Part shown: one piece after another, positions 54,056 through 64,000 of the stretch
Layout: every line of letters starts with the position of its first letter
Numbering within the stretch: the first letter of the stretch is position 1
Source of the DNA: Hawksworthiomyces lignivorus
Taxonomy: Eukaryota > Ascomycota > Sordariomycetes > Ophiostomatales > Ophiostomataceae
DNA length: 64,000 nucleotides
Direction: 5' to 3'
Assembly (NCBI GenBank): GCA_002917075.1
Contig: NTMA01000060.1
Location: 186,001 to 250,000, forward strand
Program-made: the position numbers and the translations under genes
The notes under the pieces: model-generated
The model's database searches: none
Told to the model about the DNA's origin: nothing
What the model saw: the letters and a program-made list of their open reading frames with translations, nothing else

Positions 54056-55090
54056 CTTGCTGGTGAAGGGGGCGAGAAGGAGAGGTCGTGCGTGCCGGGC
54101 TCCGCGGGAGAAGGCCGGCGGCGGGATGCGGATGGGAAGGGGATGATCGCAGTAGGGATGGTGGCGGTAGCAGGAGCGTGTGTCAGGGCAGAGATCACAG
54201 TCCTAATTGTCTCGATACATCGACTGCGACCTTGCTGCACGGAGAACCGTAGACGGCTTCGATGGAGAGCAATATCAGCGAACACCACTGCGGCTATGGC
54301 GGAAGCATGCTCATGCGCTGCAGGTGCTCGCGTCGGCGTTTGGCTGTTTGTATCAAGAGAGAAACGTCACTGCCGTCGTCAAAGAAAGGCTCAAGATGGC
54401 AAGCAAGTGCGATTAAGGAGAACACAAGAAAGGGGGCGGTGGTATAGAAAGCAGTTTCGCGAGAGAAAGAGGCCGGAGAGTGCACACTGGGATGCCCCTG
54501 GGTAGCAATGCTGCACAAAGAAATGCCAAATAGAGGAACGAGTAATCGCTATTGATACGTCGTTAAACAAAATAGATCGTTCTGGTCGTCCCGAAATTAA
54601 AAGAAGATGAAAGCTAACATGGACTGGGGAAAGAAAGGTATGCTCGTCTGCGTCGTGAAGAAAGGATAGTCCAAGAAATTGCTATTGCTGGTTGTTTTGC
54701 GATGGCTGGGTGTGAACACCGTTGATAATTTACCAGGCAATATGCTTAGGGCAACGGTGCTAGTGCATAGTGCAATCAATGCTAATACGCTAATCCATAG
54801 TCCTGAAGAGCAGGGGTCCTCGGCTCTGCCGCCTGCCCAATTTGCGCCCCCCTCCACTATTTTCCAGCACAGAACACCTTGCGGCTACCATATCTCATAT
54901 TGTGCCATGCTGCTTTCACCGCCTTTGTAATTTTCTGCCATTACATCAGAACTACACAGCTCTGCGGAATCCAATCTCGGTGGAATTCTCTGGAGTCTTT
55001 TTGCCGACTCTTCAATAGTCCCAGTGGACGGACAGCGCCATTCTCAATCTCTCCACCCGCAGCAGCTCACGCACGTGAATTCCGCACATC
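54056..55090. other. Divergent promoter region between SYS1 and COA6
   Basis: About 1 kb between two divergent start codons. No domain-bearing frame seen. It should contain both promoters and leaders. Confidence 0.55.
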
Positions 55091-55560
55091 ATGGGTCTGC
55101 TCTCCTACATCTGGCCCTCCGGCTCGCCCTCCGAGGAGACCACCCGCGCCGCCGCTATCCGCTCCGGCGCCGCCGTCCCCTCGCGCGCCGAGCGCCAGCG
55201 CTGCTGGGACAGCCGCGACGTCTACTTTGCCTGCCTCGACCGCCACGAGATCATCGATGCCGTCCAGCCCGCGGGTGCCGCCGCTGCCGCCAAGGCGTGC
55301 GGCGCCGAGAGCGCGCAGCTCGAGCGCGACTGCGCTGCCCAGTGGGTGCGTCAAAGCCACTCTCTCAGCACACACATACTCTCTCTCCCTCACTCTCTCT
55401 TCTTGTTTAGCTAATACTAATATATGAACAGGTTGCTCACTTCAAAAAGTATCGGGTGGCCAACCACCAGAAAGAGCAGCGTCTCAAGGCGCTGCGGGCA
55501 CAGGGTGCCAACGAGATGCAGATCCAGTCCGGACCGGGAGACACGGTACCGAAGCAATGA
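55091..55560 (+). CDS. COA6: Cytochrome c oxidase assembly factor 6
   Basis: Small twin-cysteine protein of the mitochondrial intermembrane space that helps copper delivery to Cox2. Exons 55091-55345 and 55432-55560, intron 86 nt (GTGCGT donor, CTAAT-type branch); 127 residues. The cysteine pattern is C38-x9-C48 (RCWDSRDVYFAC) and C70-x10-C81 (CGAESAQLERDC), the C-x9-C/C-x10-C signature of COA6. The second exon encodes the conserved basic end VAHFKKYRVANHQKEQRLKA. No presequence is seen, as expected for Mia40-imported proteins. An Ala-rich insert between the cysteine pairs is longer than in yeast. Confidence 0.93.
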
Positions 55561-56768
55561 TGATTATACGGCGGACAAAATGAAAACAAAAGAATAGAAA
55601 AAATTACATATATAAAAAGATGAACAATGGCTTCCTGTAGGATTATGTGATGTTGGAAACACAAAGATAAAGCTTCACAGATGGCGTTTTGGGGTTGGCG
55701 GGACTGGAAGACACGCCACTTTTTTTTATCTCAAGAATAGGACTACTCTCAAATGACGAAATCTACGTACATAACCAACTACGTCTCACAAGCAGCGCGC
55801 TGGATTTCATGATAAAGATGCAAATATTTTGTATAAAACTGGTATCTATGCTTTGAGACAGCGACGTGGCCGTGGTGTTCCACACTCTTCGGTGGGTCCC
55901 ATCAGGCCAGTAGAAAACAGATGTAACCGCTCCTGCAAAGAAAAAGGCCGAAAGGTTGTAGGTTGTTGGCTGGTATCCTGAAATAACTGTACATGCGAAA
56001 AGCAAACACGACAAGAAGAGGAGTCCCCCAGTGTATTATTGGGAAATGTCCTTCCGGTCCCTGATCTTCTAAACCTCCTCCCCTTCACGCCGCAATGCAC
56101 GCCGTGCTTTGTTTCTTGCTCGCTAGACGTTGTCAGACTACTCTCTTCACTTCTCTTCCGCTGCCATCTAAGCCGTTCTCTCCATCTAAACATTGTTTTC
56201 TTAATTTTCGCTTCAAAAAGTTCGAGACAAAACCGTACATTTATTTTCTCGAGCACAAATGCATCGGGCCCTTCTTTTCCGTGAGACCCCGAATCTAACA
56301 GGAGAAACAAAAGAAAAGGAAAGATAAGAAAAAAAACTGTAATGTATAAAAGGGTGTTGTAGTAAAAAAACCCCGGGTCATGATGAGATACAAATAGGAG
56401 ACGAATACAAAAAGAGGACAACAAAGATACTATAGACAGAGGCTAAGGGGGAACCAAGAGAAAAACTTTGAAAATGACAAATCCAAAGGCTTGAGTTTAA
56501 TTCACATGCTGTGTTAATGCAGAGAGGAAAGGGTTCGCAAAAGAAACCGATAAAAAGAAAAGAATGGTATCATGGTGAAGATGATTTCTTGTTGTATGAA
56601 CAAGGGACAAAAAACATAGGTGATATTGGGAATTGTGGCTGATGTTGCCGTCGCCGCCGCCGCCGCATGGGCCAGGATTCCTTCCCAGCCCTTCGTTGCA
56701 CTTCTCGCCTCGTCTTCCAACACTTCTTCTCCTCAAACACGTATACCTGAGAAACGCTTGCTTCAATG
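55561..56768. other. Convergent 3' spacer between COA6 and MSS4
   Basis: About 1.2 kb, A/T-rich, with several A runs (56330-56375). It separates two convergent stop codons and should hold both 3' untranslated regions. No gene seen. Confidence 0.55.
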
Positions 56769-59700
56769 TCATGCGGTGCCGTCGAGCTTAGGCAGGGGGG
56801 GTAGAGCCTTATCGAGGCTCTCGCGGCTCAGCTGCATCTTGATCTTGGATCCTGAGCCCACTGTGCCCGATCGTGAGCGTGTGCCCGAGACGCCGTATCC
56901 GCTATCAGCACTTTCTGGTTTCAAGTACCCCGTGGCGGGCGGTGTGGGAGGGCTTGCTCCTGTTTTGCGGCCGCCGTTGTGATGCGAGCTTGGGTCGCCG
57001 AATCTCGTATCGACAGTGTCCTTGGCCGGTGTCATGGGACGCCGATCGCTCTCTGCACTGTGATTGCTAAACCGGCTGCGGTTGCTCTGGCCGCCCGTAG
57101 AGGATGCCTCGCCCGCCTCTTCTACCGGCGGCAGAATCGACTGCTGCAGCGACTCACGCCGCTCATTATGCCCAACATTAGGGGAGAGCATCGGCGAAGA
57201 GGACCCTGAGCTAACGATGACGCCTGGCATGAGCATGCCGTTGCTTGCAGGCATGGTAGTTCTCGTCATCTCTTCCTCGTTGGGCGAAGACGTCTTCAGC
57301 GCTTCGCTCTCCGCCGCCCGGTGAGCAGCAGATGCCCCGCCGTCCGAATTCCATTGGGAGTGGCCGGATGCACCGGATCTGTGGCGCAAGTTGCTCGACC
57401 AACTTCCGCGGCCGTACTCAGCGTCCTTTCCCTTCTCCTTTTCTCGGCCGGTCGCGACTGCGGCGGACGAGCCTTCGCCTGCGTCCTCCCCCGCCGGTGC
57501 TGCTGAGGAATTGGCGGTCGCTGCGGCTGCTGCTGCTTCGATAGCTGCGGCGTCTGCTCGCTCACTGGCCTCTTGAGCGGCTTCTTCGGGGGACATGGTG
57601 ATGCTAGAAACAAACTTGAGAAATCGTTCTCCATATTGTTGGGGCGGCAAGGCCGAGATCTGGTTTCCATCGTGCGACAGGCCTTTCCAGAAGTGTTCGA
57701 TCTTCTTCACCATACCGTACTATCGATTCTGTTAGACCAAAAAGAATACAACTGACACACCTAAAAGGAGAGCTTACATGAGTCAGGCAGTCAATGACCC
57801 CGAGGTAGTAGATCTCTTCTGCGGGAGCGTTGTTCTGGTGCGTGGCTTGGAAGCCGCCGTCGTCCTTGTAGAAAATGGACTGCTTGCTGTCGTCGAGCTC
57901 GTCTGGCATCCTGTTGCTGCTCTGGCCGATAGGGATGGGCCGCTCCTGCTTCAGCATCTGGCGCAGCTCGCGCGTCTTCCGCTGATGCTCTAATTTACTA
58001 GGCGTGCGCATCAGCACGGACTGTGGATCAGGGCCATCGTGGTTATTGTCGCCGCCCGGTTCGAAGACCTGTAGGGTTTTGTCGCGCAGGTTCTCGTCGT
58101 TGCCTCGGTGGAGATCGTGCGTGCCGACGAGAAGAGAGTAGTCCATAATCTGCAACTTCTGCAGCAGCGCTACGTCTTTGTGCAGCTGCTCCAGAAACAG
58201 GCGCTTTTTGATCATGCCGAGCTCCAGGTGCTGATGGCGGCGCAGCCAGTTGAGGTCTTTCATGGTAGCGCGAGGGTTCTTGGACAGCAGCTCCTCGGGA
58301 TAGTCGCGGCCAATGGTGGAGCCCTTCAGATCGAATGTCTGGTGGATGTCGCGGTGGGGGGGGAACAGGTTGTTCATCACGACGAAATGGATCTTCCTAC
58401 CATAAGGCATCTTAACGCGATGAAGTCCAAAGAACTGCGAGAGCAGAGTGTTGGGATTCTCCGTCACGTGTTTGTAGTAGTCTTTCAAGATTTTGCGCAA
58501 GAATTTGTGCTCCGAGTGGTGGATGGTCTTGATGATGTACTTATAGTCGCGGGAGAAGTAAAAGAAGCTGCCGCTCTTGCCGGGAGAGCCCAGCTCCGAG
58601 AGAATGTATTTGCCCGCGAGGGACATGAGGTAATCGGCAGGATCGAGGTGAAACAGAGCTCGCAGATGGCGGAAGACCCATGGCGCGTAGTCTTTGAACT
58701 TGAAGTCGTACTTGGCCGAGGGTACAAGCTCGTTGCCGGCACTAAAGAGTGGTTAGAAGAAAATGGGCAACAAACAAAACTCAGTAGCGCGAGAAGGATA
58801 ACAAGAAAGTGAGAACTCACATATCGAATGTGGACTTTTGCTTTGCGTCAAAGTCTTCGTCGGTCAGCGGGCGGTCCAGCTTGGCGTTGGTGCGTGATAC
58901 GGACACGCGGATGCCGGTCAGCATGTTGTATGCAGCCACCCAGTTGGTATGGGTCTCGTCGACTTTGGTGCCGACGAGAACCTGGTCGTCGTCCTGCTCC
59001 ATGCGGCGCTTCTTGCTGGCGCGCTTCTGCCGGTACGCCTCGGCCCACCTAAGGGCATCCTCATCGGGCACAACTTCATCCCGCGGCAGATCCGAGTGCA
59101 GAGACCGCGTGTTCCTACGAACGAGGCTCAGAGACGCTCTCCGCCCGCTGATGCTGCCAGTCCCGCTGCCGCTGCCTGCTCCGCCAACGGCGGTTGGGGA
59201 AAACCGACCAGAGGCGAACACACCAGACGCATCCAGGCCTTCTCGCGAGTTCCTTGCGGTCGGCGGTTTTGGTACTTCGAGCGTATGCCGATGCTTCAGT
59301 CCGGTAGCAGCTGAGGCCGGCCCTGGATTGTAGGCCGGGGGAGAAGAGAACCGGTGAGGGGGAACAGGAGACTGGCTAGTCGACGAGCTGCCGTCGGGAA
59401 TTGCCGCTGCCGTGGCAGTTGTGCTCGTCGGCGTTGTGGCAGCTGTCGCTGTTGAGGGCCCAAACGTCGAAAATCCATTGATCGGACTGCCCGAGGGAAT
59501 GGTTGTCAAAGTCGGCGGTCCATTTGGCAAAGCAGAGCCATCGCTCTTGTGTACTTGGCGGACGCTGTACACGTCAGCAGGTGAGAGGTGGATGGAGCTC
59601 GCAGTGGTAGAGGCAGTAGAGCGCCGGTTGATATCATCTGGGCTTGTGCCGGTCTGCTCGCTCTCCTCAGGGCTAGTACCATTTGCCGAAGGAGACAGGT

Positions 59701-60562
59701 GTGCTTGGCTCTGTGATGGCGGAATGACGACGCGTGTCCGATCAGCCATCGGATTGGGGACAGTAATAGGCCCACCTTGTGCAAGCGCTTTGTGCCTTCG
59801 CGTCAACTGTTCAGGCTTGGGCGGCGGAGGTGGGGGAAATGATGGAGCTTCTGGTCGGGCGCGCAACCCGCCGGTTGGCAGCGATGAGGCGGACTGCGAG
59901 GATGAAGGCGGTTTTTGTGGCGGCAGCGGCGGCATCCGCTGCGGAACTGCAGGTGAGGAGTAGGAAGAAGGAATGGGCGGTCTACGGTCAGTCTCATCAA
60001 CGGCGTCAAAGGCATCGTGGTCTTGTTCTTCTTTGCCATAGAGAGACGACTCTCCAGCGAAGCCATCCAGACCCGGCTCTTCATCGGGTGGTATTGAGGT
60101 GGTGTGGGAACTGGCAGCACCGCCTGTACTGCTTCCACCACCATTGCGGCGACTATCGCTGCGATCGGTCATGTTTCCCGACGAGGCGTTCGACGACATG
60201 TCGTCGCCGTCTCCGTCGTCCGACGGAGCAGATGAGGAACGAATAGACTGCTGGCGATGGTTGTAGTAGAGGGAATCATCAACTATCGAGCGCGGTGGTG
60301 AGGGTGGCGGCGGTGGCGGCGAGGTCGGGGGAGGAGGTGTGTAACGGACAGGGCGGATGCCATTGACGTCGTTGAGATTGGTGTCAACAGAGACGAGAGG
60401 GTCGACAGCGACTCGACTTGCAGTCTTCAGGTCGACAGGCTTGCCGAAGGCGGTCGCTGCGGTCGCAGCCGTGGCCGCAGCCGTTGCCGGAGTCGGCGTC
60501 GTCAGAGAGGACGATTGGGTTGGGACGGGCGAGCTGTTTTCTTCAGCAGCAAAGTAGGTCAT
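56769..60562 (-). CDS. MSS4: Phosphatidylinositol-4-phosphate 5-kinase Mss4
   Basis: Makes PI(4,5)P2 at the plasma membrane, controlling actin, endocytosis and wall signalling. Exons 60562-58821, 58741-57778 and 57719-56769 (introns 79 and 58 nt); 1218 residues. I start at the ATG at 60562 (GCCATGA context); the open frame upstream has no ATG. The first 460 residues are disordered and Pro/Ser-rich. The kinase domain spans about residues 580-930: [20 protein letters not shown] (glycine loop), the lysine in [26 protein letters not shown], and, across the last intron, [20 protein letters not shown] with the activation loop that sets lipid choice. A Ser-rich tail of about 280 residues follows. 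The last intron falls inside the activation loop. Confidence 0.96.
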
Positions 60563-63500
60563 GGCAAAAAATTCCGAATGCGAAGGCAGCACAAGTTCGC
60601 AATGCCGGGTCCTAATTCTTTCTTTACAGAAACTCTGTTGGCGTGGTAACTGTTGTTCTCAGATCGTCGGAACAAATGGAAACCTTCGAGCGGACGATCA
60701 AAGAACGGGAGAGAGGAATAGTAAGACACCTAAGGCAGCAGGATAAGCTCGGTCATGGTGTAAACGAAGGACTGCAAGGCCGTCCGGATTGTCCGTCGAT
60801 TTGAAATGAGACGCTGTTCTTTTTCGAAGGAGAGATGCAGGCAACGTCTCGGAAATATCACTAGATTTCGCTAGGGGGAGGTTGACGATAGGAGGTTGCG
60901 AAGAGGACGCAAAAGCACAGGTAAACAAAGAGAAAAGAAGCACAAGAAAAGGAAAATAAAGAGAAAATGAAATGAAAAAGACGCAGACCAAAGAAACAAC
61001 AGAGAATTTCGGGGGAGGTCGTGGTGGTCGTAAAAAGAGCTGGTTGGCTGGGATTTGTGGATGGAGAGAGGCCGTTTTTCTTTCTGCCTTTTCAGAAAGG
61101 GAGGATTTTCTATCAATTACGAAAGGAGGGAGAAGTCAGGGAAATGAAGAGTACGCAGTAAGGAGTAGTGAGAGAGGCGGTAGCAGAGAGAGAGAGAGGG
61201 AAGGAAGGAAGGTCGCAAGGTAGCGCAGAAAAAGTGGAAACAGGAAAGTGCCAACGGAGAAGGCAGGGAAAAAAGTTGGCAAGGGCCACCGAGGGCCACC
61301 AAGAGCCACCCAGTATGTGGTGGATATGCAGGATATGCAGATATGCAGTCACAAAGAAACAAAGCCAGACGGACGGACTACGACTAGAGCAGAGCCACGC
61401 CGGCGGGCTATTAGACTGCTGGGCATTGAGGCTTAGGGCAGCCCAGTGCGCTGAGACAATGGCCCGGCCCAACTGCGTACTGCGCTAGGAGGCTAGGTCC
61501 CTTAGCTGGTGCTGGGTGGCTGCTGGCTGGGCTGGCCCGCTGGCTACTGGCTGGCAGCAATGGTAGCAGCCACAGCGGCGGAGATGGTTACAGTGGTACA
61601 TGCACGGAGTACGTCGTGGTGGCTGCTGAGGTGGCTATGGGCTAGTGGTGGGCGGGTGCATTGCCTGAGCTTTTCTTTCATTTCTCGCTCTCGCTTTGTG
61701 CTCAGTTTTGGGCAACCAGTCTCCAAATGGGCCAATCACCGTTCGTAATAGCGGTAGGTGGCCCGCCAGGCACGAGAACGGGAGTCACTGTGAAACAAAG
61801 TTTATACAATGCCAATCAGGAGGAGCTTCACAGCTACGAGACGGTACGAGTGGTGAGTGGTGCTCTGTGGTGCTCTGTAATCTATACTCGTCCATACTGA
61901 AAAGGCCACCCCAACAATGAATCCCATATTTACATATGTACCCTACTTTGTACTTTGATGGTGTGTAAACCTCCATTTCGTGTAGTCTCTATAAATACAA
62001 AAGAATGCACACAATAATTTAATTCGGCCTCCGCCCGTGTATGCATATACGGAGAGTGGTAGTCGTACGTATTATGCTTGAAAATACGCGTATTTAGCAC
62101 AAATGCTAATCTTTTTGGTGCCGAGAGGCTGTCTAAGCCCCTGTAAGGTACCCGCAGAGTACCTAAGAATATCTCAGTAGCTTTTCTTTATTTGTACAGG
62201 GTATTTAGTTATATGGACAGCCTTTTCTTCCCTGCGACTACCGTACTTGCATGTATGTATATAGTATATACACGTACGAGAGCATTTGCTGCCTCGTAGG
62301 GTACCGTATGTACTTGCCGTCTCTGCTTCAGTTCCTGGTATGTCGCTTCCCTATGTGCGTCTTTCGCTGTTCATCTTCATTTCTCTCTCTCTTTTCCATT
62401 TCTTCGTCTCTCCACATCTTCATCTCTCTTCACCTTTTCCCCTTTCGTCCTCTTCCCTTTCTCTTCTCTCTATCTCTTTATCTCTGCCTCTCACACATCT
62501 CATTTATTTTTTTCTAAGCCTACATGCACATGCACATCTTCTCCTCATTCTCTCCTCAAATCTCACTTTGTCCCGGCAACGCATCAACGCACAACGCGCA
62601 ACGCGCCCGCTGCAATTCGTCCGCTGCCTTAAAGCGGCCTAGGCTGCGGCCTAGAGTTGTTTAATTTGCTCCATCCCATATCCATGCCACTTCAACTGCT
62701 GGATTAGGGGCTTTTACTGCACCCGCCAGCTGACAAGCTGACCCAAGTTGGTTGGCTCCTCTCAAATCGGAGTCCGGCAAAGGATTACCTCCGCTCGACT
62801 CCTGCCAAGGCCCCCTCCCCCTACACACAATGGACCCGTAAGTCTTGCACATGCTTTTTGACTCTTGCACCATTCTGGGGTCAGGGAATGAAACCTTCGT
62901 ATTCATCTCGCCAATGTTGGATGACATCGTTCCCTCCAATGCCGAGTTAGATATGCATTTGAACTGCTTCGTTTCTCTCCATGTCGAGGCATCAAGGATC
63001 GTCTCAGCTGGTCGTGTTTCTGTTTTTCTATACCATTGGTAACATCTTCGTCTGTCATCTTCTCTCGCAAACTATCCTTCCTTCTGCCCCCTACCTGGTA
63101 CCCGTTGTCTATGAGTGGAAGTGTACGTCGCATACACACTCCGTATACGTACTCGTATCCTTCCCATGGCTTCCGCCTATCCTATGTATATTTGCGCTCA
63201 TTCGAGTCCTCTGCTCCCCCACAGCTCATTTCGGTGCTGCCACAATCCCCGTTTCCCGGGCACCTTTCCAGCCAATCCGCCCGTCGTGCCAAGTCACTAC
63301 TGGCCTGCATTACGGGACCAAGGCATGCCGCGTTCGCCTCGCAAAAAGTGTTCCCAAAGAAACTCTGACGAGTGTCGGATTTTCTTTTATTGTTTTTCTC
63401 TTCTTTTGTGCGTTCTTGGGACATCCCCTGTCGCCTACCTTCCCACATGGCAAAACTATATGCGAGCCACCCAACCAGGAGTGTTCTATTTTTCGAACTC

Positions 63501-64000
63501 TCATTTGTGGAATGCGATTATGCAAGATTACTCCGTGATCGTTGGTTGTACGCACAGTGGCAGCGAAGCGACTGAGAAACAACCAGCACACGCTACTGTA
63601 TGTATGCTGAGGATCGCTGAGGATCAGCTAGCTAGGCTGTCAGCCCAGACAGTCGGAAAACGGGAGAACGGTGCCCCAAATGCAGCAAGGGAGCGCTAGG
63701 AACCCCAATCGGGGTTCTGCAGTAGTCTGCTCCAACCAAGAAGAAGGCGTATTTGACAAAAATACGACGACGGGAGAAATACAAAACTCCTCCGACAGGC
63801 TCAAAAGCAGAAAACAAAACAGGTTCGCAGTCCGAACTGGACGCCGATCAGCCCGTGGGTTGCTTCTGAGCAATACAGGAACAAAAATGGCACCACGCAC
63901 ATTTTGCTTCAGCGAACAAATTAAAATTGTCTTCAGTGTTATGATTTTGCTGCCCAGAGATCCCAGACTACCCCTTCCCCAAAACGTGACGAAATAGAAC
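60563..64000. other. 3.4-kb terminal region without a supported gene
   Basis: Contains the MSS4 promoter, then purine-rich (60900-61240), GC-repeat (61285-61560) and pyrimidine-rich (62370-62570) stretches. A possible first exon, ATGGACCC followed at once by GTAAGT, sits at 62829-62836 after the pyrimidine tract and would belong to a plus-strand gene; later exons cannot be assigned with any confidence. Open segments between 62900 and 63700 lack recognisable domains. Confidence 0.4.
61285..61560. repeat. Cluster of short imperfect tandem repeats
   Basis: GCCACC units (61285-61311), ATATGCAG units (61323-61348) and GGCTGGCT-type units (61517-61555) occur within 280 bp upstream of MSS4. Each is a few copies and imperfect. 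Probably replication-slippage sequence with no coding role. Confidence 0.6.

Overview
The window is nuclear DNA of a filamentous ascomycete (Pezizomycotina; Sordariomycetes is my best guess, not proven). The evidence is GC-rich protein-coding genes with strong C/G-ending codons, short introns (58-115 nt) with GTRNGT donors and CTAAC/CTGAC-like branch points, CT-rich and A/T-homopolymer spacers, and a gene set typical of moulds (CFEM protein, GH31, Dal5-type permease, MYND/DUF4470 protein). I support 19 intact or nearly intact protein genes, one broken secreted-protein gene and a few weak relics. No rRNA, tRNA, CRISPR array or recognisable transposon was found.

Layout. 1-12.4 kb is housekeeping: a WD-repeat nucleoporin of the Nup37 type (-), trehalose-6-phosphate synthase (+) and VID27 (-). 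13.7-27.7 kb looks accessory: a short-chain reductase, a broken small secreted-protein gene, a secreted beta-sandwich protein, about 3 kb of gene-poor DNA, a GPI-anchored CFEM protein, an intracellular GH31 alpha-glycosidase and an anion/cation symporter-type permease. 27.8-36.1 kb carries a large nuclear-looking coiled-coil protein, a PEBP-fold protein, a cysteine-rich secreted protein and a membrane-anchored J-domain protein, all on the minus strand.

37.4-60.6 kb is again conserved core: DHH1 RNA helicase behind a very long ATG-free leader, a 1293-residue DUF4470/MYND protein, condensin SMC4 divergent from an ELYS-domain nucleoporin gene, SYS1, COA6 and the PI4P 5-kinase MSS4. The last 3.4 kb holds no gene I can support.

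How genes relate. Nup37-like and ELYS-like proteins are known partners on the Y-complex of the nuclear pore, yet sit 47 kb apart. SMC4 and the ELYS gene share a 517-bp promoter with a G1/S-type element. Most other neighbours have no evident joint function. The most unusual signals are an in-frame stop followed by 270 further open codons in the Nup37-like gene, the ATG-free DHH1 leader, a short upstream ORF before TPS1, and a secreted-protein gene broken by a single base in a homopolymer.
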